A DNA stretch of 64,000 nt from Loripinus fragilis (GCA_964019695.1 OZ026530.1:34954835-35018834), one strand, 5' to 3'. Shown: positions 26,941 to 39,387, numbered from the stretch's first letter. Notes: generated from the letters alone by a model not told the origin. Translations and numbers: made by a program.

Positions 26941-28767
26941 TAATAAAATGCAGTGCATAAGACTTCAGTACATTTACTCATTGCATACTGTTAATTTTCA
27001 CAAAGGTATTTCGCGGATAGGAAGTTTCGCAAATGAAACTCTTGCAAAAATGAGGAATCACTGTGCCATTTACTGATGTAGGTAATTCATGCACCAATCG
27101 TGAATTATTAATATCGCAAATGTGTCTTTTAACGTTACTATTAGCAAAAATAACATCATCGTGAAAATTTCTGAATCATGCTTGATAAAATATGAAAATT
27201 ACATACAAGTAGGTTGAGATAAATTTCAGAAAAACAAATACAGTGGAAAGTTGAGAATATACTTTCTTTACTGAAAATGGCCAGTATAAATTTCTTTGTA
27301 AAAATGTCCCATTAATATAATGGGTTGGTCAATATGCCTGCAGATAGACTCCTCTGTATGTAGTTTTATATCTTAATATATTGTTAAAGATTATGGAATT
27401 TATCAATTAAATGGAGAAACTTTTAATGCCATTAAGTGATTGACTAAAACATCGAGCAGTCAATACACTTACACTACCTGGTACTGTCCCTTTAAGATAA
27501 CCTCAATCCAGGTCACAAAATGACAATTTCATGAGAAAATAAAAGATTTATCAAGCTTTTCCACACCTGAGTAGGATCAATTATTCCAGACCATGAGAAA
27601 AGGGTCTCATAAAATATGGCTTGGAGCAAACTGAATAGGTTGACAGCACATTTATAACTTCAGTGTCACTTTCAAAAACGTAAAATGCAACATTGAATAA
27701 AAATCCATTGATACCCAAGTGACCGGGCATTTAAAGTTGCTACTCAGTAACAGTATTTGAAAATAAATAAGTGAAAAACAGGATTCAAAATTAAACAAAT
27801 GTTTTTGCTAATAGCTAGCTGTATATTAAATCAAAGTTTCAAAGAAGTAAGAAGTTTTAACTCTTTGCATGCTGGGTAATTTTTCATGCTAAATTCGACA
27901 TTCTGTCGGTTCCGATCTGGGTCCAAGCTGTTTGCAAAGGTTATCAGCAGACAACAAAAGAGTTAACCATAAGTAGCCTGGAGTGACCCAACCTGCCTTA
28001 ATAAATCAAGCAGATTATGAGTGTTATGGAAAAGCAGAGTCTATTTAATTTAGAGCATAAATTCAGATTGAGCTCCTGTGCAGATTCCAAGGAACCGGAC
28101 CATAGATGTAAAAGATGGAATAATTTGATCACATGAAGATGTCATATATACATATGAGCGCCGATCTGACAAAAGGGTCCTTCGGGCATTTTAGCAGTTT
28201 TAGTCTAATCAAAATTTTAAAAAAAGTCTAAATTTTGAAGATTTTGCAAGTTCTTACAATACAGTCGAATTGCTTCTAACATATAATACAATCAAAGGCG
28301 CAAATAGTTCTGATAAAACTAAGTGATATGTACAATGTTTGTTGCCATGGCAACAGCTGTACATATGGACAACACACTTCCTTTAAAACAGGGTACCTCA
28401 TTTCAAATGCTTTTGTAAACGCGGGATGTGCATATGTGGGCTATTTGTGCAGTCTATGCAATTGCATACACATAAAATTTACAGAAACATGGAGCATTCT
28501 TGAAATATTGCTCCTAGCGTCTTTATATTAGCGTCATACGTTGACACAATTGTATTGACGTCAGAGCGTCATTTACAACGTTAAGTGACGTCATATTTAA
28601 AACGCATCATCTATACGAGTTTAAATGCTCATATCTTTGTTATTTGTAAAGATAATCTCTTCAAATTTTCTGTAATTGTTCTCAACAGCTAGGACTTTTT
28701 TCTCTGTAAATATCTCACTTTTGACTTTTATTGCCAGAAGGTCCCTTTTGTCAGATCTTGGCTCATA
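26941..28767. other. Unassigned AT-rich DNA with one piggyBac-like MITE
   Basis: The only recognisable element is at 27857-27966: TTAACTCTTTGCATGC ... CAACAAAAGAGTTAA with a GATCTGGGTCCAAGCTGTTT core. No exon-like signal was found. Confidence 0.5.
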
Positions 28768-31046
28768 CAGGGTTCCCACAAATTATAGAAAGTAAAATTC
28801 CCTGACTTTTCCCTGACTTTTCACTGACCAAATTCAAATTTCCCTGACCCAAAATATCGGCATTTGTCAAGTTTTGTGGGTAATCGTTGAGCATGATTAG
28901 TGAACAAACAGCAATTCCAAGCAAATGTTCCTCTATAGTGTAGGTACAATTAATGATCCTTTCTTCAAAACTCTTGAGTTGATCTTTTGTCTTCCAGTGA
29001 TCTTTGACTAACGGTAGAGCTAAAATGCCTAGCATTACTACCAGAAAGCTATCTGTTGTGCACATAGATTAACTCAAAAATAAAAATGAGATGTAGAAGG
29101 ATTGGTCTACAAGTGCATTATATAACTTCTTATTAAAATTCCCTGTAGCCATAACTTAAAACCAAACAGATCAAAATTGGCTAGGTATATAATACTGTCA
29201 TTTTACCACTGACCAGCATTCTTTTTACCTTTGGAAGCATCATGTGTCCATGTTATTTAAACCAAGTTTCACAGTTTTCCATCAAAAGGTGTGGTAGAAG
29301 ACTTTTGCTTAACCCCATACTTCAAAAGGCAAACAAAATGAGGCTGCCAATCTGTCAATAATTATTTGGTACCCAATTAATTATATGGAAGGTTCAGGGA
29401 TTGCCACAATGGAATAATGCACCCTATCCACTGCACCAAGAGTAAAAGAAAACCACTAAAAATGACAACAACATCAAACATAGAGTAGCAAGTAAAAGAA
29501 AAACCACCATGCAAATGTTCAATTTGTCTTCACTGTAATGGCAAAGGTTCATGCAGTTTCATCCAAACTGTGGCAAGATTTGTCTCAATCCATAAATGAA
29601 CTATTCTGGCATGAAAATTACCTTTTATATCAAAAATTATGCAGGAAAATTGACAATGATAATACAGCTGCCATTTCATAAAGACAAGGATTTCAAACAA
29701 TTACACTTCTTCATAAAAATGCTCATTGTGTCAAAAGTATATATTGCTGGGTGAGTAGAGTATCTTGACTATCAAAGCCAAAGTAAGGTACCTTATCTCA
29801 GCAGTCCAGTGTAATAAGAACCGAAACACCAATAAAGGCATGCAGGAAAAAACTTTTCTAAGTATTCAAAGATGCCCATCTGTCAATCATATTTTTTCAG
29901 CAGAAATTCTTCATACAAATGTGAAGTAACCATAGTGTGAACACAATGTACCATATAATTTCATCAAAAACTGCAGAAAGAACTGGAGAAACATGCAAAT
30001 AGAAGTTTAGCCCACTTCAGTATAACCCTTATTTAAAAGATAATTTCACATAGCTATCATTTTGACAATACTTATTTATGTAATCAAATGCTAAATGTGT
30101 CTATCTGATGAAAGCAAAGCATCTAAGATTTAAAATAAACATTTAAAATACCCATCATGCAATGTAGAAAACCCTCAAAAAATATTTAAAGATTATCAGG
30201 AAACTGAACTATGCGATTTTTTGTTTTAATGCATCTCTGATACCACCCGTCTTATTTGGCTGTGATAATCACGTTGTTTTCCTAAATGTTTAAAACTTGG
30301 TCATCATGCCTGGCACGCACACTAGTGGCTGTCCACTGTTGTGCGTGGGAGACATGTGACTCCCAAGTTATTTGGTATCAGGGTAATTCATATATTATGA
30401 GCCCCCTTCTGTGATAGTCAGAAATGGAATCTTTATAATTCTGTTTCTCTTGTGCCAAAGCATATTCTATTAGGATTTACAAACAGAAATAGCTCTAAAA
30501 CAATTGGGCCATAACCCTTACTGTTGTATTATGAGTGTCTTACTTTTAAGAGCATATGAACGTATTTGGTGATGTATAAAGAAATTTTAAAATAAGCTCT
30601 AAAAGATATCAAAGAAACAAAATGTCACAGACAGACAAATGGAAAGACGGAAAATGAAAAGCAGTATTTCCTCACATAAACAGTAGACATTATGGTTACC
30701 TTCTTCTTCTAATGAGAATATATTTTCCAGTATAGGAATTTCCATAATACAATTTTGTGGAATTTACATTTTCATACTCAAAACAGAATTATACCTCTTA
30801 CCAGTCCATTGTTCTATATCATATTTTTGTCTCCCTAGAATTTAGAAACATTGATCTACATAATTGGACAGTATAATTGTCAACATTCAAAACTATGACA
30901 AGGTTTTGTTATAAAATTCCCTGACTTTTCCCTGACTTTTTCCAAAATTTCAAATTTCCCTGACTCAACTCAAAATTCCCTGACTTTTCCCTGACCTTGA
31001 ACTTTTTTCATTTTTCATTGACTTTTCCCTGACCGTGGGAACCCTG
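28768..31046. mobile_element. 2.28-kb CAGGGTTCC-ended element, target duplication TCATA
   Basis: Ends CAGGGTTCCCAC and GTGGGAACCCTG with TCATA on both sides (28763-28767, 31047-31051). CCCTGACTTTTCCCTGACTT phrases lie at both ends. The interior has diverged ~230-bp repeats (CAAACTGTGG-type) and a GACAGACAAATGGAAAGACG stretch near 30640. A 100-codon minus ORF at 28763-29065 has no recognisable domain. Confidence 0.88.
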
Positions 31047-31329
31047 TCATATGTAAACCATAGCAATAAAATAACAAGTTCAATTGCAGGGAAATAAACA
31101 GCTACAAATGACATGATACACATTGTAGAAAGAAAGGTGATGAGCCGCAGCAGTGTATTCCAGAATAAACCACTTATCTTGCGGGTTAGATCCCTGCTTC
31201 TCCAGTCTGTCGGATGAGACTTTATGCTGTGGCCTCGTCCCCATATGACCTAATCTGTTGGTGGCATGTTAAACATACAATACAAAACAATAGAAAGGAA
31301 GATTTCATAGCCATGTACCTTTGGATTAG

Positions 31330-31586
31330 CAGGGGACAAAAATTCCACTCGTCCACTCGTAATTACGAGTGAAATCTAAAAATGACCAGTAATTCTTCCC
31401 AAAGCACTCGTCCTGTAGGACGAATGCTTTGGGAAGAATAACTCGAAGTCATATTGCATATTACTCCCATATGTTCTTTATTGCAGGGCTTTTAAAGGAC
31501 AAGTGCATGTGTTTGCAGGACGAGTGAAAATTGTTAAGTTACTCGTCCTGCAGGACAAGTGCAATATTGAAATATTTTGTCCCCTG
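31330..31586. mobile_element. CAGGGGAC-ended MITE, target duplication ATTAG/ATTGG
   Basis: Ends CAGGGGACAAAAAT and ATATTTTGTCCCCTG. The interior consists of ACTCGTCCTGTAGGACGAAT-like palindromes. Flanking pentamers agree in four of five bases. Confidence 0.82.
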
Positions 31587-31734
31587 ATTGGAAAAGTGCA
31601 AACATTATTTAACCATTTACCTCATAGAGGCACATTTTAACACTTTTGCAAACAGAGCAGACCTAGCTCAGACAGCTCTTGTAAGAGCTTCCTGATGCAC
31701 ACTACTCTGTTTGCTTATGTAAAATTGATTATTT

Positions 31735-31930
31735 GTTTGTTTGATTCTTTACGTACAAATCAACAATCTTTCAGTTATGTCGAGATGGGTCTTCCTGGGT
31801 TGAACCAGTACTAAGCAAGGATTAATGTGTCTTGCTCAGAAGGACACAATGCAGTGAAGCTGGTGAGGCTTGAACCCACTGCCCTTCGTTCTCGAGCCAA
31901 GCACCCTACCACTGAGCCACTGGGCTCCCT
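31735..31930 (-). repeat. tRNA-derived SINE (family T)
   Basis: Minus-strand head CAGTGGCTCAGTGGTAGGGT and GTGGGTTCAAGCCTCACC. The flanks TGTAAAATTGATTA and TGTAAATATGATTA form an imperfect 14-bp duplication. Confidence 0.88.
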
Positions 31931-32256
31931 GTAAATATGATTAGATATGATCCTATACAAGTGGACCTGACGAGTAATTTCTTTGTTCTATGTACAAACA
32001 TGAAAGTCTATTTATATAATTATTCATTGTGGGAGGAGGTTAACATGAATATTCATGAAGGAAAGGGTTAACATGCTGATAAAACTTTTGGTCACAAGAA
32101 TAATGAAATTTAATTGGGCTGACACATGTTACGTGGCCTGGTATATGAGTTTGGCCAAGGAATTCCAAAATGGTTTTAGACAGGGGCTTGAATGAGTTTA
32201 TGGTATGTGGTTCATTAATTGCTTTTGGGAACATTAAAGAAAATGTTTGTTTTGCA

Positions 32257-32456
32257 TATGATGCTTTATGTCCCAGTCAACAATTTTTCAGTCATGTCCG
32301 GACGATTTCATGTCTTCCCGGGTTGAACCTGTACTAAGCAGCGGATAAAGTGTCTTGCTCAAGGACACAACATGGTGACTCCCCTTGCGATGATTCTTGA
32401 ACCAACAACCCTTCAATCCCCAGTCTAACCCTCTACCAACTGAGGCGCTGCACTCC
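32257..32456 (-). repeat. tRNA-derived SINE (family T), diverged
   Basis: Minus-strand head GCGCCTCAGTTGGTAGAGGG and GGTTCAAGAATCATC, with the family body (TGTCTTGCTCAAGGACACAA on the plus strand). Confidence 0.8.
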
Positions 32457-32459
32457 TTG

Positions 32460-33275
32460 CAGATAAATGAAGTTTCTATTTGGCAATGCAATTGGGCCAA
32501 AAATCTACGGTGTACCCTAACTTGTCTTTCATGTAAGAACAGTGGTTATGAATGAGGTCTCAATAAACATAAATCAAAAGCTGAGCAAAAAGAATGGAAC
32601 ATCCTACACCCCAGTCAAAAAGCTGACTTTCCACAGGCAAAGTTTGAATGAAACTCAGCAACTTTCATCATAAATTTGAAATCTGGTAGAATTTTGAAGT
32701 GTCTAGCTAGCACAACCCTCTTAACACAATAATACATGGGTTGTTAGTGTGTATACTACAAAAGTTAAGTACATCTGTCATCAAAAATACATACTTCTAC
32801 AATATTGATGAATATATTAACAATTTTATAAACCATTACCATGTAACATAGTAGTTATAATTTCAATTTCTACAATACTCAAAAAACAATCTGCAAAAAT
32901 GCAACCTTCAGAAAGAGAGAACCTATAATATTAAATTTTGAAACAACATACTACTATTAAACAAGGAGATTCTGAAGTCATAATGTGCTTTGGTACTTAA
33001 TTTAAGTTAACAGTTTATATTGAACGTGATATCGATTTTGGGGCTTACCATGACAGTCATAAACAATTTGTGGAATAGTAGGTTTCATTTCTGAAGTTTG
33101 CTTATGAGAAACAATTCAATGGCAAGTGCATATATATGTATAATATTATTTTAGGTCAAAGGAGTAATCACATCGTAAAATATCTATACAATTGGAATCA
33201 AACAAATATATGTGTATTGCAATTTATGGGTTTGCAAAAATGTCTAAACTAGTGCAATACAGATAAACACACTTA
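32460..33275. other. AT-rich DNA, nothing recognised
   Basis: No repeats, ORFs or splice-site pairs that stand out in this stretch. Confidence 0.4.
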
Positions 33276-33278
33276 TAA

Positions 33279-33520
33279 TTGAGCAGCGTCTTGCCATTTC
33301 CAACAATGTGGTATACCGACCAGCAAAAGCTCAGATCAGCCTGAGCATATGCGCAGTCTGATCATAGACTTGCAACTTGTTTGAAATTCTATGAGAGTTA
33401 AGCTACTGATTGAACATCATTTGGAGTTTCTATGCTTCAAAGGAGGCTGCACTGTGGCTCATCTGAGTCTATTCATGTCAAAATGCTGCATTGTTGGAAA
33501 TCACATGTTGTGGCTCATAT
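33279..33520. repeat. MITE family B, copy 1
   Basis: Left end TTGAGCAGCGTCTTGCCATT + TCCAACAATGTGG, right end GCATTGTTGGAAATCACATG + TTGTGGCTCA; core CAGCCTGAGCATATGCGCAG + TCTGATCA. Confidence 0.85.
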
Positions 33521-33566
33521 GTCACACTGGTAAAGGTAATATACTTCAATTTGCTGGCATTTACGT

Positions 33567-33836
33567 GAATTGTCTGTACTTCATAGACCGGATGTGGTAG
33601 ATATTGGTGTTAATACTTAATATAGAAAAAAATGCCATATGCCAAAGGGACTATAGAATTCAATCATTTTTAAGTATTCGGCATGTACCTACCTGTCAAT
33701 TTATGTAAGCATTAAGGAATAGATTCAAGAACTGATCCGGATGATATAGTCCCTTTGGCATATGACATGTTTTTCTATATAGTATTAACACCAACAAAAA
33801 TAAAAATACCTACCACATTCGTTCTATGAAGTACCG
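33567..33836. repeat. 270-bp hairpin element
   Basis: Arms of ~85 bp starting GTACTTCATAGA, through ATGTGGTAG and TGGTGTTAATACT to GCCAAAGGGACTATA, pair across a ~90-bp loop. Confidence 0.87.
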
Positions 33837-34044
33837 GCAGAACGTGTAAATAGCGGCAAAGAGGCGTATACCTTTACCAGTTTGTATGTTGTACAAAAGC
33901 ATAGAAGATTTTGGTATTTGTCACAAAGGTCTGACAAGCCATATATATCATTAGATACATTGTACATACAGCAAAACTTCATCATTCTGATTTGGGATGG
34001 AAGTCAATGACTTTTCAGACCAGCACTTCGAAACATATAGCTGC

Positions 34045-34285
34045 CATATGGGCCTCAAGGTGAGAAAACCTGTCTTCAGGGGTTTGCTAACAACAAAGGC
34101 GCAGACCAGTCTGTGCATCCACACAGTCTGATCAGCGTCTTTGTTTTTTGCTTATTGGAAAGTATTATAGATCTAGACTTGCTACAAGTGGAATTTCATC
34201 TTTCTAACTAGTTTCTGTAGCTAAGCAGGCTTGTTTAAAACTCACTTTGTAGGAAACCCCAAAGACAGGTTTTCTGGTGCTGAGT
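34045..34285. repeat. MITE family A, full copy
   Basis: CATATGGGCCTCAAGGTGAG at the left; GCGCAGACCAGTCTGTGCAT core; CAAAGACAGGTTTTCTGGTG at the right. Confidence 0.83.
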
Positions 34286-34705
34286 CCTTTAAATGTACAT
34301 GTATATACCTGAGCATGACGTGAAAAGTACCATTATCTCCTGGGCCCAGGCTAATGTATAATGAATATATGAGGGTGTGTGCCATGCCACCACAATTGTT
34401 ACCTCACAGTCAAAAGAGCCCATAATGAGGCTCTTGTGTTTTACTCCACAGTACTTAGCAGCAAATACAATCAACTTCCTTATAACACACTATTACCGAT
34501 AAGGTATGCTGCAAAATAAAACTCAATTTGACAGAGATAAAATGGTTATTACAATAAAATGATGAGCACAAATCAACAGATTCATGTACATAGATGAGTT
34601 ACAAGCTTACAGTTGTATATTACACAGTATGGCATATGTGTAATCAACACAAACACCTGATAATCATAATCTTCAAAATTTATTAAAAGTTTGTTTTTGT
34701 TATTT

Positions 34706-34825
34706 AAAGGATTACCTTCTGAGTGCCATTTGAAACAGATTGGATCCAGATCTGGCCTGACATTTTGTCTGCCTGATCTGGATCCAAACTGTTTGCAAAG
34801 ATTATCAGCAGATGACAAAAGTCGC
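34706..34825. repeat. Family D core module
   Basis: A GATTGGATCCAGATCTGGCC / GCCTGATCTGGATCCAAACT hairpin with GCAGATGACAAAAGTCG beside it. The left boundary is TTAAAGGATTACC; the right TTAA is missing. Confidence 0.6.
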
Positions 34826-35129
34826 CACTAGCGGGGAAAGCTAAGTTGTGCTCAAGTATGAGTGAGCCAGTAATGATAGAAAGACATACCGGCATTGTAA
34901 TTGGATTCCAAGTGACTTGATTACATCAGGGTTTAGATCTGAAAAAACAAACATACAAAGCTTTATTTATGATTCTGAAAAATATCCACAAATTTATTCC
35001 CAAATTTGGGACCCACTCTTAATGGCAATTTTTTTCCCCAATTCCAGATGAAGGATTCTCAATCTGACCAAATTCATTTTGATCCCAATTTTTTTTTATG
35101 TCATTTTGGACACAAATTGAAATGTACAT

Positions 35130-35318
35130 CAGGGGCTGATCCAGGCTTTCTTGATTGGAGCTCAAATTACTTACAAAGGGGGTTTGATTTGTTAATTTTA
35201 CCTGATTATTTATTTTTTCCTGATTTTTCTGAAAATTATATCCAAATGAATTAATTTTGTCTCTAAGAGGGGGTTCAAGAGAACCCTCCTCCCGAACCCC
35301 CTCTAGATCCACCACTGT
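35130..35318. mobile_element. 189-bp MITE with 9-bp target duplication (AATGTACAT)
   Basis: Ends CAGGGGCTGATCCAGG and CTAGATCCACCACTG(T). AATGTACAT stands at 35121-35129 and 35319-35327. A 9-bp duplication fits Mutator-like elements; no coding sequence is present. Confidence 0.85.
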
Positions 35319-35504
35319 AATGTACATGTAGCAAAATATGTGATTGCTTCGAGCAAAATTATTGCAAGTGTGGTTGGTATCTGTAGAACAGTGAGCAGAT
35401 GATTTCTGATTTGATATTTATGAAATAGGTGTCTTTGTGTAAATTCTATTTTATAGTCAGTCAGCACTTTAGCTAAGAGTGTGTAACAGAAAAATAATTT
35501 TCTT

Positions 35505-35613
35505 TTTTCAACCAAAAAATATGATGTGGGTACTCAAAAGAACCGTCTCATTGAGACGGTTCTTTTGAGCACCCAAAACATATGCTAAAAATTATGGGTA
35601 AGAATATATTTAC
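35505..35613. repeat. MITE family C, near-perfect hairpin
   Basis: AAAGAACCGTCTCATTGAGA followed by CGGTTCTTTTGAGCACCC; outer parts AACCAAAAAATATGATGTGG and TATGCTAAAAATTATGGGTA complete the inverted repeat. Confidence 0.9.
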
Positions 35614-35884
35614 AATAAACTGTGGTCAGTGTCAGTGTGAGATTTAGTGATGAGAGTCACTTGATAACAGTCCCCCTAGGCTCAATGGTTTTATCCACAG
35701 CTGAAATCCATCTAACCTGACCTAAGTTTTGTCTGTACATGTAAGTTAAGACTCTCCTACATGGGTTTCTGGTCGAATTGTGGGCTCTAAATGGTTAACA
35801 AGAATCCAGGCTGTTATTATTTCTAGAAAAAATCACAATTTTGAGATATTTATTTATTGGTATTGCTATTTTTAATGAATTAGA

Positions 35885-35950
35885 GGTTAAAGTTATGGGT
35901 CAAGAAGAGGATTTTATCCTCTTCTTGACCTATAACTTTAACCTCTAATC
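35885..35950. repeat. Perfect short hairpin
   Basis: AGAGGTTAAAGTTATGGGTC + AAGAAGAGGAT and complement, with almost no loop. Confidence 0.88.
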
Positions 35951-36537
35951 CTCAGGATAGAGGGTTCCAGAAGTGCTAAACTCATTTTTGGCACTGCTTC
36001 TACCCCCCACCCCTCTAAACCTCCGCCAGGGCCTTGTCCCTGGATCAAGCTGAGAAACTAGAGGCTCCCCGATCCCCACCCAATTGAAATTCAGACTTTG
36101 CCCAATCACCTTGAATTTCTTCTGTGCTAAAGTGCTAAACTCGTGAAACCAACATTGTGGCACTGTTCATTAAAACTATAATATACACATGGTTAGTGCC
36201 CCAAGACTGGTTAAAAGCAGACCAAAATCTTGGAGTCTAGGGCTGTGTGGCGGATGAAATCCCTGCCATGAAGACCTCCAGGGATTTAACACTGCCAGTT
36301 CTTCTGGCTGGTTCCACAATTTGATGCCTGGCTGGAAGAAGGATTCCTGGTATGTGTTGGTTGTGCTGTAGGGGGCCTCTTGTAGCAGCACCCAATATTT
36401 GGAGGTGTAGAGAGGCTGCTATGGCTACCAGGAAGTGTACAATGCGGTACATCATTATTGCCTTGGGTTGCTGTCTTCTTTGTTGGAAGTTTTCCCAGGC
36501 AAGGTTGTTGATCAAGACAGAGACACTGTAGTGTAAA

Positions 36538-36992
36538 CAGGGGTGTGGAAATAGTAAAATTTTCTACTTGTTCAAGGGCAAGTAAAAAGCCAAAATGTAC
36601 TTGTCCATAGAAAATTTAACTTGTCCGAAAGAACAAATTAGCTTATTAGACCTAACAGTGCTTAAACAAATTATTCTTTCAAAAACAGTATGAAAAAAAA
36701 CAGATATATAACAACTCTTGTAAACACTATGGAACCTGATGAGCTGGCTTCTCTTGAAAACAGTGTAGATCCAGATCAGCTGGCTTCTGAAAAAGCCAGC
36801 TGATCAGGATCCACACTGTTTTCATTGCAAGATGTGAGCTCGTAATAATTATAATCAAAATATGAAATACAGAATTGTACATGGATTAACTTTATACATT
36901 GTACTTGTCCAAGGACAAGTAAATAGATATTTTCGACTTGTCCTGAATGAAATGGGACCAGGTGACGTCGGACAAGTCGAGCATGGTATTTC
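36538..36992. mobile_element. hAT-like MITE with 8-bp duplication, inside the LINE remnant
   Basis: Ends CAGGGGTGTGGAAATA and TATTTCCACAGCCCGG; AGTGTAAA at 36530-36537 and 36993-37000. It contains a GTAGATCCAGATCAGCTGGC / GCCAGCTGATCAGGATCCAC hairpin and ACTTGTCCAAGGACAAGT phrases. Deleting it with one AGTGTAAA rejoins the LINE frame apart from one small frameshift. Confidence 0.87.
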
Positions 36993-37257
36993 CACAGCCC
37001 GGAGTGTAAAAATAGTCATCAGCCATGAATCTTGCTGCTCTCCGCTGGACAGCTTCCTCTTTGTTGATATTAGTTGCCATTTGAGGATCCCATAATGTGG
37101 AGCGCTGTATATTCCACTTGAGGTCTCATGAATGTTTTGAAGTAGATGTCCTTGACTTCTTGGGCACTTTGACAGGTTTCTTCTGAGAAAGAATGTGGTA
37201 TTGTTAGCCTTTCTGGTGATGGTGTCAATGTGGATTGTTTAGTGTTCTCAGTAAAAG

Positions 37258-37909
37258 CAGTGACCTATATAAGAGTGACTAGAAACTCCAATGAAAAACC
37301 TATACTCAATTCAAATAACGTTGTCGTGCATCTTACACAGGTAAATCGATATCATTTATCTACACGATTTGCCTTTACCGCAGATTTGGAATACACAGCG
37401 TAATTTCTCTATTGTTTACCAAAACTTTTACCACCTTTACAAACACCGAGATAGTATAATAACAATAATTATGAATCATATAATCTCTAAATTTATGAAT
37501 ATTGATAAATCGAGACACAGACATAGCCATGTTTGAAGCTTTTTTCGTCGCAGTGAAAGAGGTATTGTTGAAGCTATTTTTGACGATTTCCGCAACTTTC
37601 ATAAAATCGGCCGATATTTATACACAGTCATAACTTGATAGAATTATTTCTAACATTGCAGAGACATAGCATTTAGCAATATTTCATTAATGTTCTTTAG
37701 ATTGTTATTAACATGATGTACCAATAAGCAATATTTACAACGAAGTACGCTCTTGAAGATATCTATGAATGCAGCAGTTTCTCAAGCTGTGACGCCATTT
37801 TGTGTGTGTACGATGTAAGGCGCACCAGGTGTAAGTCACGTGACACATGCCACAACATACCTATATGGCTGAAAAATGAAGTTTCTAGTCACTCTTATAT
37901 AGGTCACTG
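37258..37909. mobile_element. 652-bp CAGTGACCTATA-ended element inside the LINE remnant
   Basis: Inverted ends CAGTGACCTATATAAGAGTG + ACTAGAAACT. Flanks GTAAAAG (37251-37257) and GTAAAGG (37910-37916) form a 7-bp near-duplication. A 75-codon minus ORF shows no domain. A 33-bp relative with the same ends is at 46754-46786. Confidence 0.87.
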
Positions 37910-38549
37910 GTAAAGGTGAGACCTAGGTACTTTACTCTGTTCATTTGCTTAAATTGGCTTTAAAGCCAAAATTGTATTTCTGACTATATAAATAAAATTT
38001 GTATTGTATTATACAGGATGCTGTGGATGGAGTACACAGCATGGTCCCCTTGTTGGTAACTGAGGTTGGTAATTTGATCAGTTCCCACTTCTTTTTCTTC
38101 TTGTTTTGTAGTCACCAGGATTCAGGAAACTTATTAAGCCCCAAAGTTTTTCCCCTCTGCTGGCTTTTTATTGTCGTCGCGTCCGTATATTGTGATACAT
38201 AAAAAGAATTATCATATCTAGAGTTCTTTCATAACTTGTCTTGTTTAATCTTGAATTCCAACACGGTTTTTGCATATCAGTGTTGAACTTGAAGTGCATT
38301 TGCCAGTTGCCAGCAATATCCCTGCACCAAAGTAGTGAGCAGGGCTGGACTTTTAATTAAACTATTGGACTATCAAGAAAATAAAAAATAGAACTATAAA
38401 TATGGTAGGTACGTTAAGAACCCCATCACTTTGTTGCTCTTGATGTAACGGATAATTGAAAAGGTATTTATTTTACCTGAACACCGACGATTTGTTTTAT
38501 TTCTTTTCTCTAACGTCAAAGGTTCACTTTGCAAAATATCTCCTCGCAA

Positions 38550-39237
38550 ATTAAATTGAAATAAACGAAGATGTAGAGCCAACACTTTCAGATACTATGT
38601 CTGGCTTAAAACAACGCTTGACAAAAATCTTGAATGCCACTGTTCCCATCGATTTTGTTGACATTATTCGGATAAAATCATTTATCGATGACCTTCGAGT
38701 TTTCCGAAAGCGAACCGCCTCAAACGTCCCCAAGTCAAAACGCCGATGTACCTTATACCTAGTAAGCATGTAAAATCGGGCCACTATCGGCCCACCAGAG
38801 AAACGTCACGTTTCACTAACAGGCCTAAAGTGGCGGCCTGAGATTGGACGCTGGCTGGATAGTGTCATTTCTAGTTTTTTTTGTTTTGTTTTTTTGCAAT
38901 CGAGTGTCGAATCTTGAAGCAGAGTGGTCATAGTTTTGACATCATGTTCGGTGACGTGACTATTGACGCAAGAGGAAATTGGATTCTTACAAAATAGAAC
39001 GGGTTTCAAACAGCCGCATTTCGTTAATCACAAAATCTACCGAAAAGGGAAAATAATAATGATAAAACTTGACATGCATCTAGCTTCCATATTTGCATTT
39101 TTACCATGTTCAGACTCTAGTCGTTTTCGATTAATGAAATTAAAAGGAGTCGTGGGGAAAAGTTTAAATAAAAAAACAAGCAAAGAGTTAACTGGATATG
39201 ATAGGAAGGAACCAGACCATATTATTGAAGAATAATG
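38550..39237 (+). other. Possible small gene or captured exons, unrecognised
   Basis: A CpG-richer stretch. An open frame from about 38550 includes MSGLKQRLTKILNATVPIDF (ATG at 38598), runs through VFRKRTASNVPKSKRR and ends at a GTAAGC donor-like site after TACCTA (about 38761). A second frame at 38963-39235 (90 codons) contains LASIFAFLPCSDSSRFRL and ends EEPDHIIEE-like. Composition differs from the surrounding AT-rich DNA. No acceptor pair or family match makes this a gene with confidence. Confidence 0.25.
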
Positions 39238-39387
39238 CTGCTTCTTGGAAGAAAACAATGTTTCTCTAGATTTAATTTTGATGTCAAGAAAAATATATTT
39301 TATTACCAGCCAAAACCTGCTCAGGTTTCATGGTAAATAAATGCATACATGTAGTGTACAGAAGTTTCGCGAATTTAGAGCACTGTA

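Larger units (their letters stand above)
36180..37950 (-). pseudogene. LINE (non-LTR) reverse-transcriptase C-terminal remnant, twice interrupted
   Basis: Minus-strand fragments read, in order, NRVKYLGLTFT (near 37920-37940), HIDTITRKANNTTFFLRRNL (about 37160-37230), EEAVQRRAARFMADDYFYT (about 37000-37060) and LINNLAWENFQQRR ... MMYRIVHFLVAI, then a frameshifted SFFQPGIKLWN (36180-36520). This is the typical thumb/C-terminal order of Jockey/CR1-type reverse transcriptases. Two DNA elements (36538-36992 and 37258-37909) split it, and frameshifts and stops kill it. The 5' part of the element is absent. Confidence 0.85.

Noticed and set aside
28763..29065. 100-codon ORF as a transposase fragment
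   Set aside because: It lies in a CAGGG-ended element, but I see no catalytic motif or family resemblance.
36176..36515. Overlapping minus ORFs as new genes
   Set aside because: They are frameshifted pieces of the LINE reverse-transcriptase C-terminus.
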